A DNA stretch of 64,000 bases, taken from Segatella hominis (GTDB lineage Bacteria; Bacteroidota; Bacteroidia; Bacteroidales; Bacteroidaceae). A program made the position numbers and the translations under genes. Numbering within the stretch: the stretch's first letter is position 1; every line of letters starts with the position of its first letter. The stretch covers positions 1-64,000 of the forward strand of contig NZ_SGVY01000014.1 in the NCBI RefSeq assembly GCF_004535825.1, read 5' to 3'. The notes under the pieces are model-generated. The model was given only the letters and a program-made list of their open reading frames with translations. It made no database searches and was not told the origin of the DNA. Of the stretch, positions 25,570 through 37,063 are shown piece by piece.

Positions 25570-26082
25570 TTAACCGTTAAATACTTTATCCATACTGATA
25601 CCACGCTCACCTGCAACAGTGTATGCATCACGCATCTGAGCAAGAGCAGCGATAGTAGCCTTTACAAGGTTGTGAGCGTTAGAAGAACCCTTTGACTTAG
25701 CAATTACGTCCTTAACACCAACACTCTCAAGTACAGCACGCATAGCACCACCGGCCTTCAAACCGGTACCGGCAGCAGCTGGCTTAAGAAGAACCTTAGC
25801 ACCACCAAAAGCTACCTCAACCTCATGAGGAACAGTACCCTTTAAAACTGGAACTTTTACCAAATTCTTCTTGGCAGCCTCAGTACCCTTAGCGATAGCA
25901 GCAGTAACTTCGCCGGCCTTACCAAGACCATAACCGATAACGCCATTACCGTCACCAACAACGACGATAGCAGCGAATGTGAAAGTACGACCACCTTTAG
26001 TAACCTTAGTTACACGGTTGATAGCAACCAAGCGATCCTTAAGTTCTACATCATTATTAACTTTTACTTTATTCATTGCCAT
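25570..26082 (-). CDS. rpsE: 30S ribosomal protein S5
   Basis: 170 residues with [19 protein letters not shown] and [15 protein letters not shown] in the dsRBD-like N-terminal half and the [16 protein letters not shown]-terminal half. It affects decoding accuracy. Confidence 0.98.
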   Translation of the reverse strand: MAMNKVKVNNDVELKDRLVAINRVTKVTKGGRTFTFAAIVVVGDGNGVIGYGLGKAGEVTAAIAKGTEAAKKNLVKVPVLKGTVPHEVEVAFGGAKVLLKPAAAGTGLKAGGAMRAVLESVGVKDVIAKSKGSSNAHNLVKATIAALAQMRDAYTVAGERGISMDKVFNG

Positions 26083-26088
26083 AATCGT

Positions 26089-26433
26089 TTAAAATTTAAG
26101 ACCACCCTTACGAGCACCATCAGCCAACTCCTTAACACGACCATGGTAAAGATAACCATTACGGTCGAAAACTACTGACTCTACACCAGCAGCCTTTGCC
26201 TTTTCAGCAACGAGCTCGCCTACTTTAGCAGCCTGCTCCTGCTTAGGCATCTTCTCCAAACCAAGTGAAGAAGCAGAAGCAAGTGTGGTACCTGTCAAAT
26301 CATTAATAACCTGAGCGTAAATCTGCTTGTTAGAGCGGAAAACACTAAGACGTGGACGCTCAGCTGTTCCATTAACATTCTTACGAATACGGAACTTTAT
26401 CTTAATTCGTCTTTCTACTTTCTTTGTTGTCAT
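26089..26433 (-). CDS. rplR: 50S ribosomal protein L18
   Basis: 114 residues with [30 protein letters not shown] and [20 protein letters not shown]. It binds 5S rRNA. The gap to rpsE is 6 bases. Confidence 0.98.
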   Translation of the reverse strand: MTTKKVERRIKIKFRIRKNVNGTAERPRLSVFRSNKQIYAQVINDLTGTTLASASSLGLEKMPKQEQAAKVGELVAEKAKAAGVESVVFDRNGYLYHGRVKELADGARKGGLKF

Positions 26434-26451
26434 AATCGTAAATAATTAAAA

Positions 26452-27024
26452 TTACTTAGCTGAAGCACTCTTACCAGACTTTCTGCGAATAACTTCACCC
26501 TTGAACAAGATACCCTTACCCTTGTAAGGCTCAGGCTTACGGAAAGAACGAATTTTTGCACAAACGAGTCCTAACAACTGCTTGTCACAAGACTCCAATG
26601 TAATGATTGGGTTCTGATTTCTTTCAGACTTAGTCTCAACCTTAATCTCCTTAGGTAACTGAATGAAGATAGGGTGTGTATAACCTAAAGCAAATTCGAT
26701 GAGATTACCCTGGTTTGAAACACGGTAACCAACACCAACCAACTCCATAGTCTTAGAATAACCAGCGCTAACACCAACAACCATGTTGTTAACGAGAGAA
26801 CGGTACAAACCATGGAAAGCCTGCTTCTGCTTAGAATTAACAGGACTATTTTCATCAATCTCAAATACAATGTGACCATCTGCAACATTCATCTTGATAG
26901 ATGGATCAATCCACTGAGAAAGTTCACCCTTAGGGCCTTTTACAGACACTACATTAGAATTAGCATCAAAATTAACGGTAACACCTGCAGGGATACTAAT
27001 TGGCAATTTTCCTATTCTTGACAT
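26452..27024 (-). CDS. rplF: 50S ribosomal protein L6
   Basis: 190 residues from MSRIGKLPISIPAGVTV, with two duplicated domains and the late GKGILFKGEVIRRKSGKSA end. The start at 27024 is chosen over 27054 because it matches the family N terminus and has a GGAGG Shine-Dalgarno sequence nearby, rare in this window. Confidence 0.97.
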   Translation of the reverse strand: MSRIGKLPISIPAGVTVNFDANSNVVSVKGPKGELSQWIDPSIKMNVADGHIVFEIDENSPVNSKQKQAFHGLYRSLVNNMVVGVSAGYSKTMELVGVGYRVSNQGNLIEFALGYTHPIFIQLPKEIKVETKSERNQNPIITLESCDKQLLGLVCAKIRSFRKPEPYKGKGILFKGEVIRRKSGKSASAK

Positions 27025-27038
27025 ATTCAATCCTCCAA

Positions 27039-27434
27039 TTAATAAATATAGCAAAGAACCTCACCACCGATCTTAAGATCAGCAGCCTCTTTGTCTGTCA
27101 TTACACCTTTGGATGTAGATAAGATAGCAATACCTAATCCGTTAATAACTCTTGGCATGTCCTTGTAACCAGTATACTTACGCAAACCTGGAGTAGAAAC
27201 ACGCTTCAAACACTTGATAGCGTTTTGCTTGGTAGTTGGATTGTACTTCAAAGCAACTTTGATAGTACCCTGAGGACCATCCTCTACAAACTTGTAGTTA
27301 AGGATGTAACCTTTCTCGAAGAGGATCTTAGTGATCTCTTTCTTCAAGTTAGACGCAGGAACTTCAACAACACGGTGATGAGCCATGATTGCATTTCTGA
27401 GTCTTGTCAGATAATCTGCTATTGGATCTGTCAT
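27039..27434 (-). CDS. rpsH: 30S ribosomal protein S8
   Basis: 131 residues from MTDPIADYLTRLRNAIMAHH, with STSKGVMTDKEAADLKIGGE near the end. The longer frame (to 27473) lacks support. S8 binds helix 21 of 16S rRNA; in E. coli it represses the spc operon. Confidence 0.97.
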   Translation of the reverse strand: MTDPIADYLTRLRNAIMAHHRVVEVPASNLKKEITKILFEKGYILNYKFVEDGPQGTIKVALKYNPTTKQNAIKCLKRVSTPGLRKYTGYKDMPRVINGLGIAILSTSKGVMTDKEAADLKIGGEVLCYIY

Positions 27435-27510
27435 AAAAATAAAATGTTTAATTAATCGGGACGACCCCGACAATATTAAATAAAATAAATCTTTCTAACC
27501 TAAAAGGGGA

Positions 27511-27813
27511 TTACCAGCTAGCCTTCTTAACGCCTGGAATCAAACCTGCTGAAGCCATCTCACGGAACTGGATACGAGAAAGACCGAACTGGCGGATATA
27601 ACCCTTTGGACGACCAGTGATCTTGCAACGATTGTGAAGACGGATAGGGTTTGCATTCTTTGGAATAGCCTGAAGCTTACGAGCTGCCTCGTATGCTTCA
27701 GCTGGGTCATTAGAAGTTGCAATAATCTTTTTCAGTGCTTCGCGCTTTTCAGCGTAACGAGCTACAAGCTTTGCACGCTTAACCTCGCGAGCTTTCATTG
27801 ATTCTTTTGCCAT
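27511..27813 (-). CDS. rpsN: 30S ribosomal protein S14 (zinc-free type)
   Basis: 100 residues. It has [20 protein letters not shown] and [18 protein letters not shown]. The two CxxC pairs of the short zinc type are absent, so this is the long C-minus form. Confidence 0.97.
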   Translation of the reverse strand: MAKESMKAREVKRAKLVARYAEKREALKKIIATSNDPAEAYEAARKLQAIPKNANPIRLHNRCKITGRPKGYIRQFGLSRIQFREMASAGLIPGVKKASW

Positions 27814-27818
27814 ATCTC

Positions 27819-28373
27819 TTAGTCTTTATTTGCGTTCTTGAATGGAAGACCGAATGCCTTCAAAAGAGCAAAACCTTCTTCGTCAGTCTTTGCTGTTGTA
27901 ACGAAGGTAATGTTCATACCCTGGATGCGATCGATTTCATCGATATTGATCTCAGGGAAGATAATCTGCTCAGTAATACCCAAAGTGTAATTACCACGAC
28001 CATCAAACTTGCTTTCAATACCCTTGAAGTCACGGATACGAGGAAGAGAAACACGAACGAGCTTCTCCAAGAACTCATACATACGCTCACGACGCAATGT
28101 TACCATAACACCGATAGGCATCTTCTTACGAAGTTTGAAGTTTGCGATATCCTTCTTAGAATATGTAGCAACAGCCTTCTGACCTGTAATTGCTGTAATC
28201 TCATTAATAGCTACATCAACAATTTTCTTGTCCTGTGTAGCATCACCGAGACCCTGGTTGATAACAATCTTCTTCAATACAGGAATCTCCATAGCAGAAG
28301 AGTAGTTGAACTGCTTCTGCAAAGCTGGAGCGATTGTCTCTTTATATACTTTCTTTAACTGTGCTGTATCCAT
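27819..28373 (-). CDS. rplE: 50S ribosomal protein L5
   Basis: 184 residues with [32 protein letters not shown] and [16 protein letters not shown]. It binds 5S rRNA and contacts tRNA. Its ATG shares one base with the rplX stop (TAATG), so translation is coupled. Confidence 0.98.
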   Translation of the reverse strand: MDTAQLKKVYKETIAPALQKQFNYSSAMEIPVLKKIVINQGLGDATQDKKIVDVAINEITAITGQKAVATYSKKDIANFKLRKKMPIGVMVTLRRERMYEFLEKLVRVSLPRIRDFKGIESKFDGRGNYTLGITEQIIFPEINIDEIDRIQGMNITFVTTAKTDEEGFALLKAFGLPFKNANKD

Positions 28374-28690
28374 TACTTGATTTCCTCCCCTGACTTTTTA
28401 GCGATGCGAACAACATTTTTACCCTCATGCTTGATAGCTACTCGTGTAGCCTTGCCACTCTTAGGATCGATCAAGCTTAAATTAGAGATATGAATAGGAG
28501 CCTCTTGCTTTACGATGCCTCCCTGAGGATTCTTAGCAGAAGGCTTCATGCTCTTAGATACCATGTGTACACCTTCAACAATGGCACGATTCTCATCAAC
28601 GAGAACCTTGAGCACCTTACCAGTCTTGCCCTTATCTGCACCGGCAATAACGATAACATTATCGTCTTTCTTTATATGTAACTTACTCAT
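28373..28690 (-). CDS. rplX: 50S ribosomal protein L24
   Basis: 105 residues with the KOW motif [21 protein letters not shown] and [14 protein letters not shown]. It begins 50S assembly. Overlaps rplE by one base. Confidence 0.98.
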   Translation of the reverse strand: MSKLHIKKDDNVIVIAGADKGKTGKVLKVLVDENRAIVEGVHMVSKSMKPSAKNPQGGIVKQEAPIHISNLSLIDPKSGKATRVAIKHEGKNVVRIAKKSGEEIK

Positions 28691-28709
28691 TACTTTAAAT
28701 TTTTAATAA

Positions 28710-29075
28710 TTAAAGAACCTCAGGTGCCAAAGAAACGACTTTCATGTTGACTGCACGGAGCTCACGAGCAACAGGACCGAAGATACGGCTACCACGAAGC
28801 TCACCAGCATTATTGAGCAATACACAAGCGTTATCATCGAAACGGATGTAAGAACCATCAGCACGACGAATTTCCTTCTTTGTGCGAACAATCAAAGCCT
28901 TTGATACTGCACCTTTCTTCAAATCACTTGATGGGATAACGTTCTTGACAGAAACGACAATCACGTCACCAACACTTGCGTAACGACGGCCTGTACCACC
29001 GAGAACTCGAATGCAAAGAGCCTCGCGAGCACCGCTGTTATCACATACTGTAAGTCTTGATTCTGCTTGTATCAT
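28710..29075 (-). CDS. rplN: 50S ribosomal protein L14
   Basis: 121 residues, [20 protein letters not shown] through [23 protein letters not shown], a near-invariant family. It forms intersubunit bridges. Confidence 0.98.
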   Translation of the reverse strand: MIQAESRLTVCDNSGAREALCIRVLGGTGRRYASVGDVIVVSVKNVIPSSDLKKGAVSKALIVRTKKEIRRADGSYIRFDDNACVLLNNAGELRGSRIFGPVARELRAVNMKVVSLAPEVL

Positions 29076-29077
29076 AA

Positions 29078-29335
29078 TTACTTAGCTTTTTCTACGATTT
29101 GTACTAATCTCCATCTTTTTGTCTTAGACAGAGGACGAGTTTCCATGATCATAACAGTATCACCTACGTTAGCCTCATTATTCTCGTCATGTGCATGGTA
29201 CTTCTTTGTCTTCTGGACAAACTTACCATAAATAGGGTGCATTTCCTTGAACTTAGCTGCAATAACAATGGTTTTATCCATTTTGTTGCTAATAACAACA
29301 CCCTGTCTTACTTTTCTTAAATTTCTTGTTTCCAT
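29078..29335 (-). CDS. rpsQ: 30S ribosomal protein S17
   Basis: 85 residues from [14 protein letters not shown], with [20 protein letters not shown] and an [14 protein letters not shown] end. An ATG nine bases earlier (29344) is also possible; the shorter start matches the family better. Confidence 0.95.
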   Translation of the reverse strand: METRNLRKVRQGVVISNKMDKTIVIAAKFKEMHPIYGKFVQKTKKYHAHDENNEANVGDTVMIMETRPLSKTKRWRLVQIVEKAK

Positions 29336-29346
29336 CTGGACCATTA

Positions 29347-29541
29347 TTATTTGTTAAGTTCTCTCTGACGAAGTTCAGTTTTCATACGTGCGATATCACG
29401 ACGAGCAACCTTAATCTCTGATGGATTCTCAAGTGGAGTTACATTGTGGTTGATCTTCTTCTTGTTCAAAGCGTCAACTGCTGCCTCCAACTTCTCAACC
29501 AATTCCTTGGTTTCGATATTTTTAATTTCTGCGATCTTCAT
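29347..29541 (-). CDS. rpmC: 50S ribosomal protein L29
   Basis: 64 residues, [19 protein letters not shown] and [18 protein letters not shown], the small coiled L29 at the exit tunnel. Gaps of 2 bases on either side. Confidence 0.97.
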   Translation of the reverse strand: MKIAEIKNIETKELVEKLEAAVDALNKKKINHNVTPLENPSEIKVARRDIARMKTELRQRELNK

Positions 29542-29543
29542 AA

Positions 29544-29972
29544 TTAAGCGTTTTTATCGTAATCACGTCTAACAATAAACTTAGTCTTAACAGGAAGTTT
29601 CTGTGCTGCAAGACGAAGACCCTCTTTAGCAACATCAAAACTAACTCCCTCTACTTCGAAGAGAATGCGACCTGGTGTAACAGGAGCAACCCATCCTGCA
29701 GGATCACCCTTACCTTTACCCATACGGACATCAGCAGGCTTACGAGTGATAGGCTTATCAGGGAAGATACGGATCCACACCTGACCCTGACGATTCATGT
29801 AACGGTTCAATGCTACACGAGCTGCCTCTATCTGACGGCTATCGATCCACTTTGGCTCAAGAGTCTTGATACCGAAAGAACCGAATGCCAATTGTGTACC
29901 TCTGTGAGCGTTGCCTTTGTTGCCACGTCCATCTTGAGGTCTTCTATATTTTACTCTTTTTGGCTGTAACAT
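29544..29972 (-). CDS. rplP: 50S ribosomal protein L16
   Basis: 142 residues, [38 protein letters not shown] and [15 protein letters not shown]. It shapes the A site and binds 5S and 23S rRNA. Confidence 0.98.
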   Translation of the reverse strand: MLQPKRVKYRRPQDGRGNKGNAHRGTQLAFGSFGIKTLEPKWIDSRQIEAARVALNRYMNRQGQVWIRIFPDKPITRKPADVRMGKGKGDPAGWVAPVTPGRILFEVEGVSFDVAKEGLRLAAQKLPVKTKFIVRRDYDKNA

Positions 29973-29986
29973 GATAGCTTTCTAAT

Positions 29987-30715
29987 TTAACGGTTATTGT
30001 TTTTCTTGCGATTACCACCACGGTTTGAGCGACCGTTACCACGGTTGTTGCCCTTGTTATCAGCAGTAAAGTTAGGAGTAAGATCAGCCTTACCATAAAC
30101 CTCACCACGGCAAATCCAAACCTTGATACCAAGCAAACCTACCTTAGTAAGTGCTTCGCACTGGCAATAATCGATGTCTGCGCGGAATGTGTGAAGAGGA
30201 GTACGACCCTCTTTGTACATTTCCTTTCGTGCCATTTCAGCACCATTCAGACGACCAGTAATCTGAATCTTGATACCCTCAGCACCAGCACGCATAGTGT
30301 TGGCAACTGCCATCTTGATAGCGCGACGATAAGCAATCATGTGCTCAATCTGGCTAGCGATGTTCTTACCTACGATAGTAGCATCAAGCTCAGGCTTCTT
30401 AACCTCGAAGATGTTGATTTGAATATCTTTCTTATAAAGCTTCTTCAACTCTTCCTTCAACTTATCTACATCCTGACCACCTTTACCAATGACAATACCT
30501 GGACGGGCTGTACAAATAGTAATGGTAACAAGTTTCAATGTACGCTCGATAACGATACGAGAAACACTTGCCTTAGCAAGACGCTCGTTAAGATACTTAC
30601 GGATTTTCTGATCCTCTACGAGGTTATCACCGAAGTTCTTACCACCGAACCAATTTGAATCCCAACCACGGATAATACCAAGTCGGTTACTTATCGGATT
30701 AACTTTCTGTCCCAT
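29987..30715 (-). CDS. rpsC: 30S ribosomal protein S3
   Basis: 242 residues with [19 protein letters not shown], the KH motif [18 protein letters not shown] and [15 protein letters not shown]. The C terminus has an added Asn/Gly/Arg-rich low-complexity tail ending [10 protein letters not shown]. It lies at the mRNA entrance. Confidence 0.97.
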   Translation of the reverse strand: MGQKVNPISNRLGIIRGWDSNWFGGKNFGDNLVEDQKIRKYLNERLAKASVSRIVIERTLKLVTITICTARPGIVIGKGGQDVDKLKEELKKLYKKDIQINIFEVKKPELDATIVGKNIASQIEHMIAYRRAIKMAVANTMRAGAEGIKIQITGRLNGAEMARKEMYKEGRTPLHTFRADIDYCQCEALTKVGLLGIKVWICRGEVYGKADLTPNFTADNKGNNRGNGRSNRGGNRKKNNNR

Positions 30716-30723
30716 TCTACTAT

Positions 30724-31128
30724 TTATTTATCGTCATTAGTTTTTGCATCTACAAAAAGAGTAACATGGTTAGAACGCTTGCGAATTCTATAACCACGAC
30801 CCTGTGGTGCAGGTCTCATACGTTTCATTGTAACGCCTCCATCAACAAAGACCTTACTGATATAAAGCTCACCATCCTCAGCTTTGCGATCATTCTTAGC
30901 TTCCCAGTTAGCGATAGCTGAACGGAGTAATTTCTCAACGTCAGCAGATGCCTGCTTCTTAGAGAAGCGAAGTACTCCGAGTGCACGGTTAACCTCCATA
31001 CCACGAATCATGTCTACAACGTAGCGCATTTTACGTGGAGAAGAAGGAACGCCTACCAACTTAGCGAAGTACAAGTTTTTACGGGCCTCTTTCAATTTCT
31101 CAGCCGCAATATGTTTTCTTGCTCCCAT
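30724..31128 (-). CDS. rplV: 50S ribosomal protein L22
   Basis: 134 residues with [19 protein letters not shown] and the tunnel loop near [20 protein letters not shown]. The hairpin narrows the exit tunnel, where macrolide resistance changes occur. Confidence 0.97.
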   Translation of the reverse strand: MGARKHIAAEKLKEARKNLYFAKLVGVPSSPRKMRYVVDMIRGMEVNRALGVLRFSKKQASADVEKLLRSAIANWEAKNDRKAEDGELYISKVFVDGGVTMKRMRPAPQGRGYRIRKRSNHVTLFVDAKTNDDK

Positions 31129-31164
31129 TATTTACTTAATATTTTAAATGGTTTAACCCTTAGT

Positions 31165-31431
31165 TTACTTTCTGTTACCAGAGTGGCCACCGAAACGACG
31201 AGTTGGAGCAAACTCTCCAAGCTTGTGTCCTACCATATTCTCTGTAACATAAACAGGGATAAATTTGTTACCGTTATGAACTGCAACAGTATGTCCTACG
31301 AAATCAGGAGATATCATTGAAGCTCTAGCCCATGTCTTAACAACATTTTTCTTGCCACTTTCGTTCATTGCAAGAATTTTCTTCTCCAAAGAAACGTTGA
31401 TATATGGACCTTTTTTAAGTGAACGACTCAT
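31165..31431 (-). CDS. rpsS: 30S ribosomal protein S19
   Basis: 88 residues, [19 protein letters not shown] and ITARSMI-like [21 protein letters not shown], ending [15 protein letters not shown]. It lies in the 30S head with S13. Confidence 0.97.
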   Translation of the reverse strand: MSRSLKKGPYINVSLEKKILAMNESGKKNVVKTWARASMISPDFVGHTVAVHNGNKFIPVYVTENMVGHKLGEFAPTRRFGGHSGNRK

Positions 31432-31441
31432 AATTTACTCT

Positions 31442-32269
31442 TTATTTTTTGTTAGCTCTTTCAATAATATACTTGTTAGAAAGCTTCTTAGGTGCGCGAG
31501 TCTTAAGACCCTTAGCGTACAAGCCCTTACGTGAACGTGGGTGACCACCACTCTGGCGACCTTCACCACCACCCATTGGGTGATCAACAGGGTTCATAAC
31601 AACACCACGGTTGTGAGGACGACGTCCCAACCAGCGTGAGCGACCAGCCTTACCAGACTGCTCAAGAGCGTGATCAGAATTACCTACACTACCGATAGTA
31701 GCTTTACAAGCACTCAAAATCTGGCGCAACTCGCCAGAAGGGAGCTTAATAACACAATAACTGCCCTCACGAGAAGTCAACTGAGCAAAATTACCAGCCG
31801 AACGAACCAACAAAGCACCCTGACCAGGACGCAACTCAATGTTGTGGATCACTGTACCAACAGGGATGTTTGCCAAAGGAAGACAGTTACCGATTTCAGG
31901 AGCAGCCTCTGCACCTGACATCAAAGTAGCGCCTACCTGAAGTCCGTTAGGAGCAATAATGTAACGTTTTTCACCATCAGCATAGTAAAGCAATGCGATA
32001 CGAGCAGAACGATTAGGATCGTACTCGATTGTTTTAACAACTGCTGGAACACCATCTTTCTCACGTTTGAAGTCGATTAAACGATACTTCTGCTTATGAC
32101 CACCACCAATGTAGCGAACGGTCATTTTACCGGTGTTGTTTCGACCACCGGTAGAACGCTTACCGTAAACGAGAGACTTCTCTGGCACGGATGCAGTAAT
32201 ATCCTCGAACGTGCCAATAACTTTGTGTCTTTGACCCGGAGTAACCGGTTTTAATTTACGTACTGCCAT
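31442..32269 (-). CDS. rplB: 50S ribosomal protein L2
   Basis: 275 residues with the RNA-binding half ([12 protein letters not shown]) and the universally conserved end [16 protein letters not shown], containing the His linked to peptidyl transfer. One of the largest primary 23S binders. Confidence 0.98.
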   Translation of the reverse strand: MAVRKLKPVTPGQRHKVIGTFEDITASVPEKSLVYGKRSTGGRNNTGKMTVRYIGGGHKQKYRLIDFKREKDGVPAVVKTIEYDPNRSARIALLYYADGEKRYIIAPNGLQVGATLMSGAEAAPEIGNCLPLANIPVGTVIHNIELRPGQGALLVRSAGNFAQLTSREGSYCVIKLPSGELRQILSACKATIGSVGNSDHALEQSGKAGRSRWLGRRPHNRGVVMNPVDHPMGGGEGRQSGGHPRSRKGLYAKGLKTRAPKKLSNKYIIERANKK

Positions 32270-32277
32270 TTTTTATT

Positions 32278-32571
32278 TTAAATATTGCTATAAAAATCAA
32301 TTGTTTCGCCCTCTTTCAGAGTAACGATTGCCTTCTTGAACGCATTCTTCTGGCCCTTAACAAGACCTGCCTTAGTATAACGAGCAGAGCGCTTGCCTGA
32401 GTAACGCAGAGTGTTTACGTCAACTACTGTAACATTATACAGACTTTCAACTTCCTTCTTAATCTCGAGCTTATTAGCCTCAGGACGAACAACGAAGCCA
32501 TAGCGGTTAGGCTGCTTGTCTGTAATCTTGGTCATCTTCTCAGTAACCAATGGTTTGATAATAAATGCCAT
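32278..32571 (-). CDS. rplW: 50S ribosomal protein L23
   Basis: 97 residues, IIKPLVTEKMT, RYGFVVRPEANKLEIKKEVE and GKRSARYTKAGLVKGQKNAFKKA. It is the docking site for trigger factor and SRP at the tunnel exit. Confidence 0.97.
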   Translation of the reverse strand: MAFIIKPLVTEKMTKITDKQPNRYGFVVRPEANKLEIKKEVESLYNVTVVDVNTLRYSGKRSARYTKAGLVKGQKNAFKKAIVTLKEGETIDFYSNI

Positions 32572-32588
32572 ATTCTAATATCTCCTTT

Positions 32589-33218
32589 TTACTTTGTTAA
32601 GATTTGGTCGATTGTCTCAAGCGACTTTTCAGTAATCACTACAACATCAGCATTCAAAATTTTGTACGAATTGACGTTAGATGCGAGGATAACCTCAGAG
32701 CGCTGTAAGTTACGAGCAGACAAATATACGTTTTTATTTGATTCTGGCAAAACGAAGAGTACCTTTTTGCCCTCGATTTTAAGATTCTTAAGAACACTTA
32801 AGAATTCTTTAGTCTTTGGAGCCTCAAAAGTGAAATCTTCCAACATCACGATAGAGTTCTCCTGAGCCTTGTAAGACAGAGCAGACTTACGAGCAAGAAT
32901 CTTTACTTTCTTATTCAATTTGAAGCGATAATCACGTGGCTTAGGACCAAAAACGCGAGCACCACCTACGAGTACAGGTGAGTTAATATCACCACGGCGA
33001 GCACCACCGCCGCCCTTCTGACGACCAAGCTTACGAGTAGAACCGCTCATCTCGCTTCTCTCCTTAGACTTAGCTGTACCCTGACGCTGGTTAGCGAGAT
33101 ACTGCTTTACGTCGAGATAGAGAACGTGATCGTTAGGCTCAATACCGAAGATTGCATCATTAAGAGCTACCTTACGGCCGGTCTCCTGACCTTTGATATC
33201 TAATACGCTAACTTCCAT
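32589..33218 (-). CDS. rplD: 50S ribosomal protein L4
   Basis: 209 residues with the tunnel loop [20 protein letters not shown] and [13 protein letters not shown]. In E. coli it represses the S10 operon at its leader. Its ATG overlaps the rplC stop by one base (TAATG). Confidence 0.97.
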   Translation of the reverse strand: MEVSVLDIKGQETGRKVALNDAIFGIEPNDHVLYLDVKQYLANQRQGTAKSKERSEMSGSTRKLGRQKGGGGARRGDINSPVLVGGARVFGPKPRDYRFKLNKKVKILARKSALSYKAQENSIVMLEDFTFEAPKTKEFLSVLKNLKIEGKKVLFVLPESNKNVYLSARNLQRSEVILASNVNSYKILNADVVVITEKSLETIDQILTK

Positions 33219-33832
33219 TATTTCTCAATTAAAACAGTTGAACCTTTGCATCCAGCGAAAGAACCCTTCACGATAAGAAGATTCTGCTCTGGAATAACCT
33301 TTAACACCTGAAGGTTCTGAGTAGTAACTCTGTCACCTCCCATTTGGCCGCCCATGCGCATACCCTTGAATACCTTAGCTGGGTAAGAACATGCACCAAT
33401 AGATCCCGGCTTACGAGCGCGGTCATCCTGACCGTGAGTAGACTGACCTACACCACCGAATCCGTGACGCTTAACAACGCCCTGGAAGCCTTTACCCTTT
33501 GATGTACCAATGACATCAACGAACTTGCAGTCGTTGAAGATTTCAACTGTAATGGTGTCACCGAGGTTGTACTCCTCATCAAACTTGAACTCGGCCAAGT
33601 GCTTCTTAGGTGTTGTGCCTGCCTTCTTGAAGATTCCCATCATAGGCTGAGAAGTTCTCTTCTCTTTAGCCTCACCGAAACCTAACTGATAAGCCTTGTA
33701 ACCATCCTTCTCTACAGTTTTAACCTGGGTTACAACACAAGGACCTACTTCGATAACAGTGCACGGAATATTCTTACCGTCGGCACTGAAAACGGATGTC
33801 ATTCCGATTTTTTTTCCAATTAATCCTGGCAT
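33218..33832 (-). CDS. rplC: 50S ribosomal protein L3
   Basis: 204 residues, [36 protein letters not shown] and [18 protein letters not shown], contacting the peptidyl transferase centre. Coupled to rplD by the shared base. Confidence 0.98.
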   Translation of the reverse strand: MPGLIGKKIGMTSVFSADGKNIPCTVIEVGPCVVTQVKTVEKDGYKAYQLGFGEAKEKRTSQPMMGIFKKAGTTPKKHLAEFKFDEEYNLGDTITVEIFNDCKFVDVIGTSKGKGFQGVVKRHGFGGVGQSTHGQDDRARKPGSIGACSYPAKVFKGMRMGGQMGGDRVTTQNLQVLKVIPEQNLLIVKGSFAGCKGSTVLIEK

Positions 33833-33852
33833 TTCAATTTAAATTTAAATAA

Positions 33853-34158
33853 TTAGACTTTGATTTCTACTTCTACACCACTTGGCAATTCAAGCTTCAT
33901 CAAGGCATCAACTGTCTTAGCTGTTGAGCTGTAGATGTCGATGAGACGCTTGAAATCTGAGAGCTGGAACTGCTCGCGAGACTTCTTATTAACGAAGGTA
34001 CTGCGGTTTACAGTAAAAATACGCTTGTGTGTTGGCAATGGAATAGGACCACTAACGATAGCGCCTGTTGCCTTAACAGCCTTCACAATCTTCTCAGCTG
34101 ACTTGTCAACCAACTGGTGGTCGTAAGACTTCAGCTTAATTCTGATTTTCTGACTCAT
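33853..34158 (-). CDS. rpsJ: 30S ribosomal protein S10
   Basis: 101 residues, [19 protein letters not shown] and [18 protein letters not shown] with [13 protein letters not shown]. Also known as NusE in antitermination. It is the first gene after the fusA gap, which contains a long hairpin. Confidence 0.98.
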   Translation of the reverse strand: MSQKIRIKLKSYDHQLVDKSAEKIVKAVKATGAIVSGPIPLPTHKRIFTVNRSTFVNKKSREQFQLSDFKRLIDIYSSTAKTVDALMKLELPSGVEVEIKV

Positions 34159-34201
34159 TTTTAAAATTAAGTTATTATTTATATGAATTATTTAGTCTAA
34201 T

Positions 34202-34256
34202 GGAAGAAGAGGTACGCTGCTTAAGAGTCATTCGCTAAGCAGCGCCTCATCTTACC
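34202..34256 (-). ncRNA. Long hairpin between fusA and rpsJ
   Basis: A nine-base perfect stem CGCTGCTTA (34215-34223) against TAAGCAGCG (34236-34244) is extended outward by GAGG/CCTC, AAGA/TCTT and GG/CC with small bulges, about 19 pairs in all. The loop has 12 bases. No T-tract follows on the minus strand, so a leader or autoregulatory element of the S10 genes is as likely as a terminator. Confidence 0.55.
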
Positions 34257-34267
34257 GTTATTTCTTA

Positions 34268-36382
34268 TTAAAGGAGTTCTGCGTGACCCTTAACCTCCTC
34301 CAACACAGCCTTAGCAATTGTTGAAGAAAGAGGTGCATGATGATCGTACTCCATAGAACTTGTTGCACGACCAGAAGTGATAGTACGCAAAGCTGTTACA
34401 TAACCGAACATTTCAGCCAATGGAACCATTGCCTTTACGATGCGAGCACCGCTACGACCTTCTTCCATACCCTGAACGAGACCACGGCGCTTGTTCAAGT
34501 CACCGATTACGTCACCCATGTTCTCTTCTGGAGTAACAACCTCTACCTTCATGATAGGCTCCATCAAAACAGGACCTGCCTTAGGGCAAAGTACCTTGAA
34601 TGCCTGATGTGCAACCAACTCGAATGACAACTGGTCAGAGTCAACTGGGTGGAAGCTACCATCGGTCAAAGTTACCTTCAAACCTGTCATTGGGAAGCCA
34701 CCAAGTACACCATTTGACAAGCAATCAGCGAAGCCCTTCTGTACAGATGGGATGAATTCCTTAGGAACGTTACCACCCTTAACTTCGTTGATGAACTGCA
34801 AGTCGCCTTCCTTGTAATCCTCATCCTTAGGACCGATGGTTACATCGATACAAGCGAACTTACCACGACCACCAGACTGCTTCTTGTAAGTCTCACGGCT
34901 CTGAGCTGTCTTAGTAATAGCCTCCTTGTAGTTAACCTGAGGCTTACCCTGGTTACATTCAACCTTGAACTCACGCTTCAAGCGGTCGATGATGATATCC
35001 AAGTGGAGCTCACCCATACCAGAGATGATAGTCTGACCGCTCTGCTCGTCTGTACGAACTGTGAAGGTTGGGTCCTCTTCAGCCAACTTAGCGAGACCAT
35101 TGTCCATCTTAGCGATGTCAGCCTGGCTCTTTGGCTCAACTGCAATAGAGATCACAGTATCAGGGAATGTCATAGACTCCAATACGATTGGGTGATCCTC
35201 ATCACAGAGTGTATCACCAGTACGGATATCCTTGAAACCTACACCTGCACCGATATCACCTGCGTCGATAGACTCCATAGGGATTTCCTGCTTAGAGTTC
35301 ATCTGGAACAGACGGCTGATACGCTCGCGCTTGCCAGAACGTGGGTTGTAAACATAAGAACCTGCAACAACCTTACCAGAGTAAACACGGAAGAACACCA
35401 AGCGACCCATGAATGGGTCTGTAGCGATCTTAAATGCGAGAGCAGATGTTGGCTCATCCTCAGATGGCTTACGATCCTCTTCCTCTTCAGTATCAGGGTT
35501 GGTACCGATGATATTTGGAGTATCCATTGGTGAAGGCAAGAATGCACATACATAGTCGAGCAATGGCTGAACACCCTTGTTCTTGTATGAAGAACCGAGC
35601 AACATTGGGCAGCACTCCATAGCGCAGCAACCCTTGCGGATAGCAGCGAGGAGCTTCTCCTCTGGAATATCCTTACCATCGAGGTAAAGCTCCATAACCT
35701 CGTCATCGAAGTTAGCAGCACCCTCAAGGAGCTTATCACGCCACTCAGCAGCCTCATCAGCCAAGTCAGCAGGAATATCCTCTACGTCATACTCAGCACC
35801 CATAGTCTCATCGTGCCAAAGGATTGCCTTCATCTTAATCAGGTCAACTACACCCTTGAAGTTCTCCTCAGCACCAATAGGAATCTGAATAGCAATTGGG
35901 TTAGCGCCCAAGATATCCTTCATCTGCTGAACTGTCTCGAAGAAGTTAGCACCAGAACGGTCCATCTTGTTTACATAACCAATACGAGGTACATTATACT
36001 TATCAGCCTGGCGCCATACAGTCTCTGACTGAGGCTGAACACCGTCAGCAGCAGAATATGTAGCAACAGCACCATCGAGTACACGGAGTGAACGCTCAAC
36101 CTCAGCAGTGAAGTCAACGTGTCCCGGAGTATCGATCAAGTTAATCTTATAAGACTTACCAAGATAATTCCAGTTACAAGTAGTAGCTGCAGAAGTAATA
36201 GTGATACCACGCTCCTGCTCCTGGGCCATCCAGTCCATAGTTGCAGCACCATCGTGTACCTCACCGATCTTATGAGTCTTACCTGTATAGAACAAGATAC
36301 GCTCAGATGTTGTTGTTTTACCGGCATCGATGTGCGCCATGATACCGATGTTACGTGTCAAATGTAAATCGCGATTTGCCAT
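34268..36382 (-). CDS. fusA: Elongation factor G
   Basis: 704 residues. GTPase motifs are AHIDAGKTT (G1), DTPGHVDF (G3) and NKMDRSG (G4), with [10 protein letters not shown] in switch I. Domains II-V follow, including [18 protein letters not shown]. It catalyses ribosomal translocation. The gap to rpsG is 24 bases, so rpsL, rpsG and fusA form the str group, but without tuf. Confidence 0.98.
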   Translation of the reverse strand: MANRDLHLTRNIGIMAHIDAGKTTTSERILFYTGKTHKIGEVHDGAATMDWMAQEQERGITITSAATTCNWNYLGKSYKINLIDTPGHVDFTAEVERSLRVLDGAVATYSAADGVQPQSETVWRQADKYNVPRIGYVNKMDRSGANFFETVQQMKDILGANPIAIQIPIGAEENFKGVVDLIKMKAILWHDETMGAEYDVEDIPADLADEAAEWRDKLLEGAANFDDEVMELYLDGKDIPEEKLLAAIRKGCCAMECCPMLLGSSYKNKGVQPLLDYVCAFLPSPMDTPNIIGTNPDTEEEEDRKPSEDEPTSALAFKIATDPFMGRLVFFRVYSGKVVAGSYVYNPRSGKRERISRLFQMNSKQEIPMESIDAGDIGAGVGFKDIRTGDTLCDEDHPIVLESMTFPDTVISIAVEPKSQADIAKMDNGLAKLAEEDPTFTVRTDEQSGQTIISGMGELHLDIIIDRLKREFKVECNQGKPQVNYKEAITKTAQSRETYKKQSGGRGKFACIDVTIGPKDEDYKEGDLQFINEVKGGNVPKEFIPSVQKGFADCLSNGVLGGFPMTGLKVTLTDGSFHPVDSDQLSFELVAHQAFKVLCPKAGPVLMEPIMKVEVVTPEENMGDVIGDLNKRRGLVQGMEEGRSGARIVKAMVPLAEMFGYVTALRTITSGRATSSMEYDHHAPLSSTIAKAVLEEVKGHAELL

Positions 36383-36406
36383 TTTCTTATATACCTATTA
36401 ATTAAA

Positions 36407-36883
36407 TTAGAATCTGAAGTGAGCAAATGCACGGTTAGCCTCAGCCATACGATGCATATCCTCCTTACGCTTAAATGCACCACCCTGGTTGTTGTAAGCA
36501 TCCATAATCTCAGCAGCCAACTTATCTGCCATAGTCTTACCACCACGCTTACGAGCGAATGCAATAAGATTCTTCATAGAGATACTTTCCTTACGATCAG
36601 GACGAATTTCAGTAGGAACCTGGAATGTAGCACCACCGATACGACGGCTCTTAACCTCTACCTGAGGAGTGATGTTATCGAGTGCCTGTTTCCAAATCTC
36701 AAGTGCAGACTTTTCCTCGTTAGCCATCTTAGCCTTAACGGTATCCAATGCATTATAGAAAATTTCATATGATGTATTCTTCTTACCATCATACATCAAG
36801 TGATTAACGAACTTTGAGACCTTCTGGTCGTTGAAGACTGGATCTGGGAGGATCACACGCTTCTTTGGTTTTGCTTTTCTCAT
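36407..36883 (-). CDS. rpsG: 30S ribosomal protein S7
   Basis: 158 residues, [35 protein letters not shown] and [11 protein letters not shown], with AFAHFRF at the end. It nucleates the 30S head. In E. coli S7 binds the rpsL-rpsG junction; a 180-base structured gap precedes it here. Confidence 0.98.
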   Translation of the reverse strand: MRKAKPKKRVILPDPVFNDQKVSKFVNHLMYDGKKNTSYEIFYNALDTVKAKMANEEKSALEIWKQALDNITPQVEVKSRRIGGATFQVPTEIRPDRKESISMKNLIAFARKRGGKTMADKLAAEIMDAYNNQGGAFKRKEDMHRMAEANRAFAHFRF

Positions 36884-36934
36884 TTTTAATTGAAAAATTT
36901 TAAATTCTGCGGAGGCTGTTTACTGTTCTTCAAC

Positions 36935-37039
36935 GTTCGCACCCGAACATTTACTCAACCTATTTACTTCTCCAGCAAAACGTTTTGAATAAAAATAATG
37001 TTTTTACCTAAACTCCCAACCTTCTCCGATCGTGAGTTT
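36935..37039 (-). ncRNA. Structured rpsL-rpsG intercistronic segment
   Basis: The 180-base gap (36884-37063) is unusually long for this operon. It contains GTTCG (36935-36939) against CGAAC (36944-36948) with a 4-base loop, and AAACTC (37010-37015) against GAGTTT (37034-37039). A translational operator for S7 is possible by analogy with E. coli, but no sequence likeness was shown. Confidence 0.35.
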
Positions 37040-37063
37040 TCGGTTTTGTCTAAATTTTAAGAA

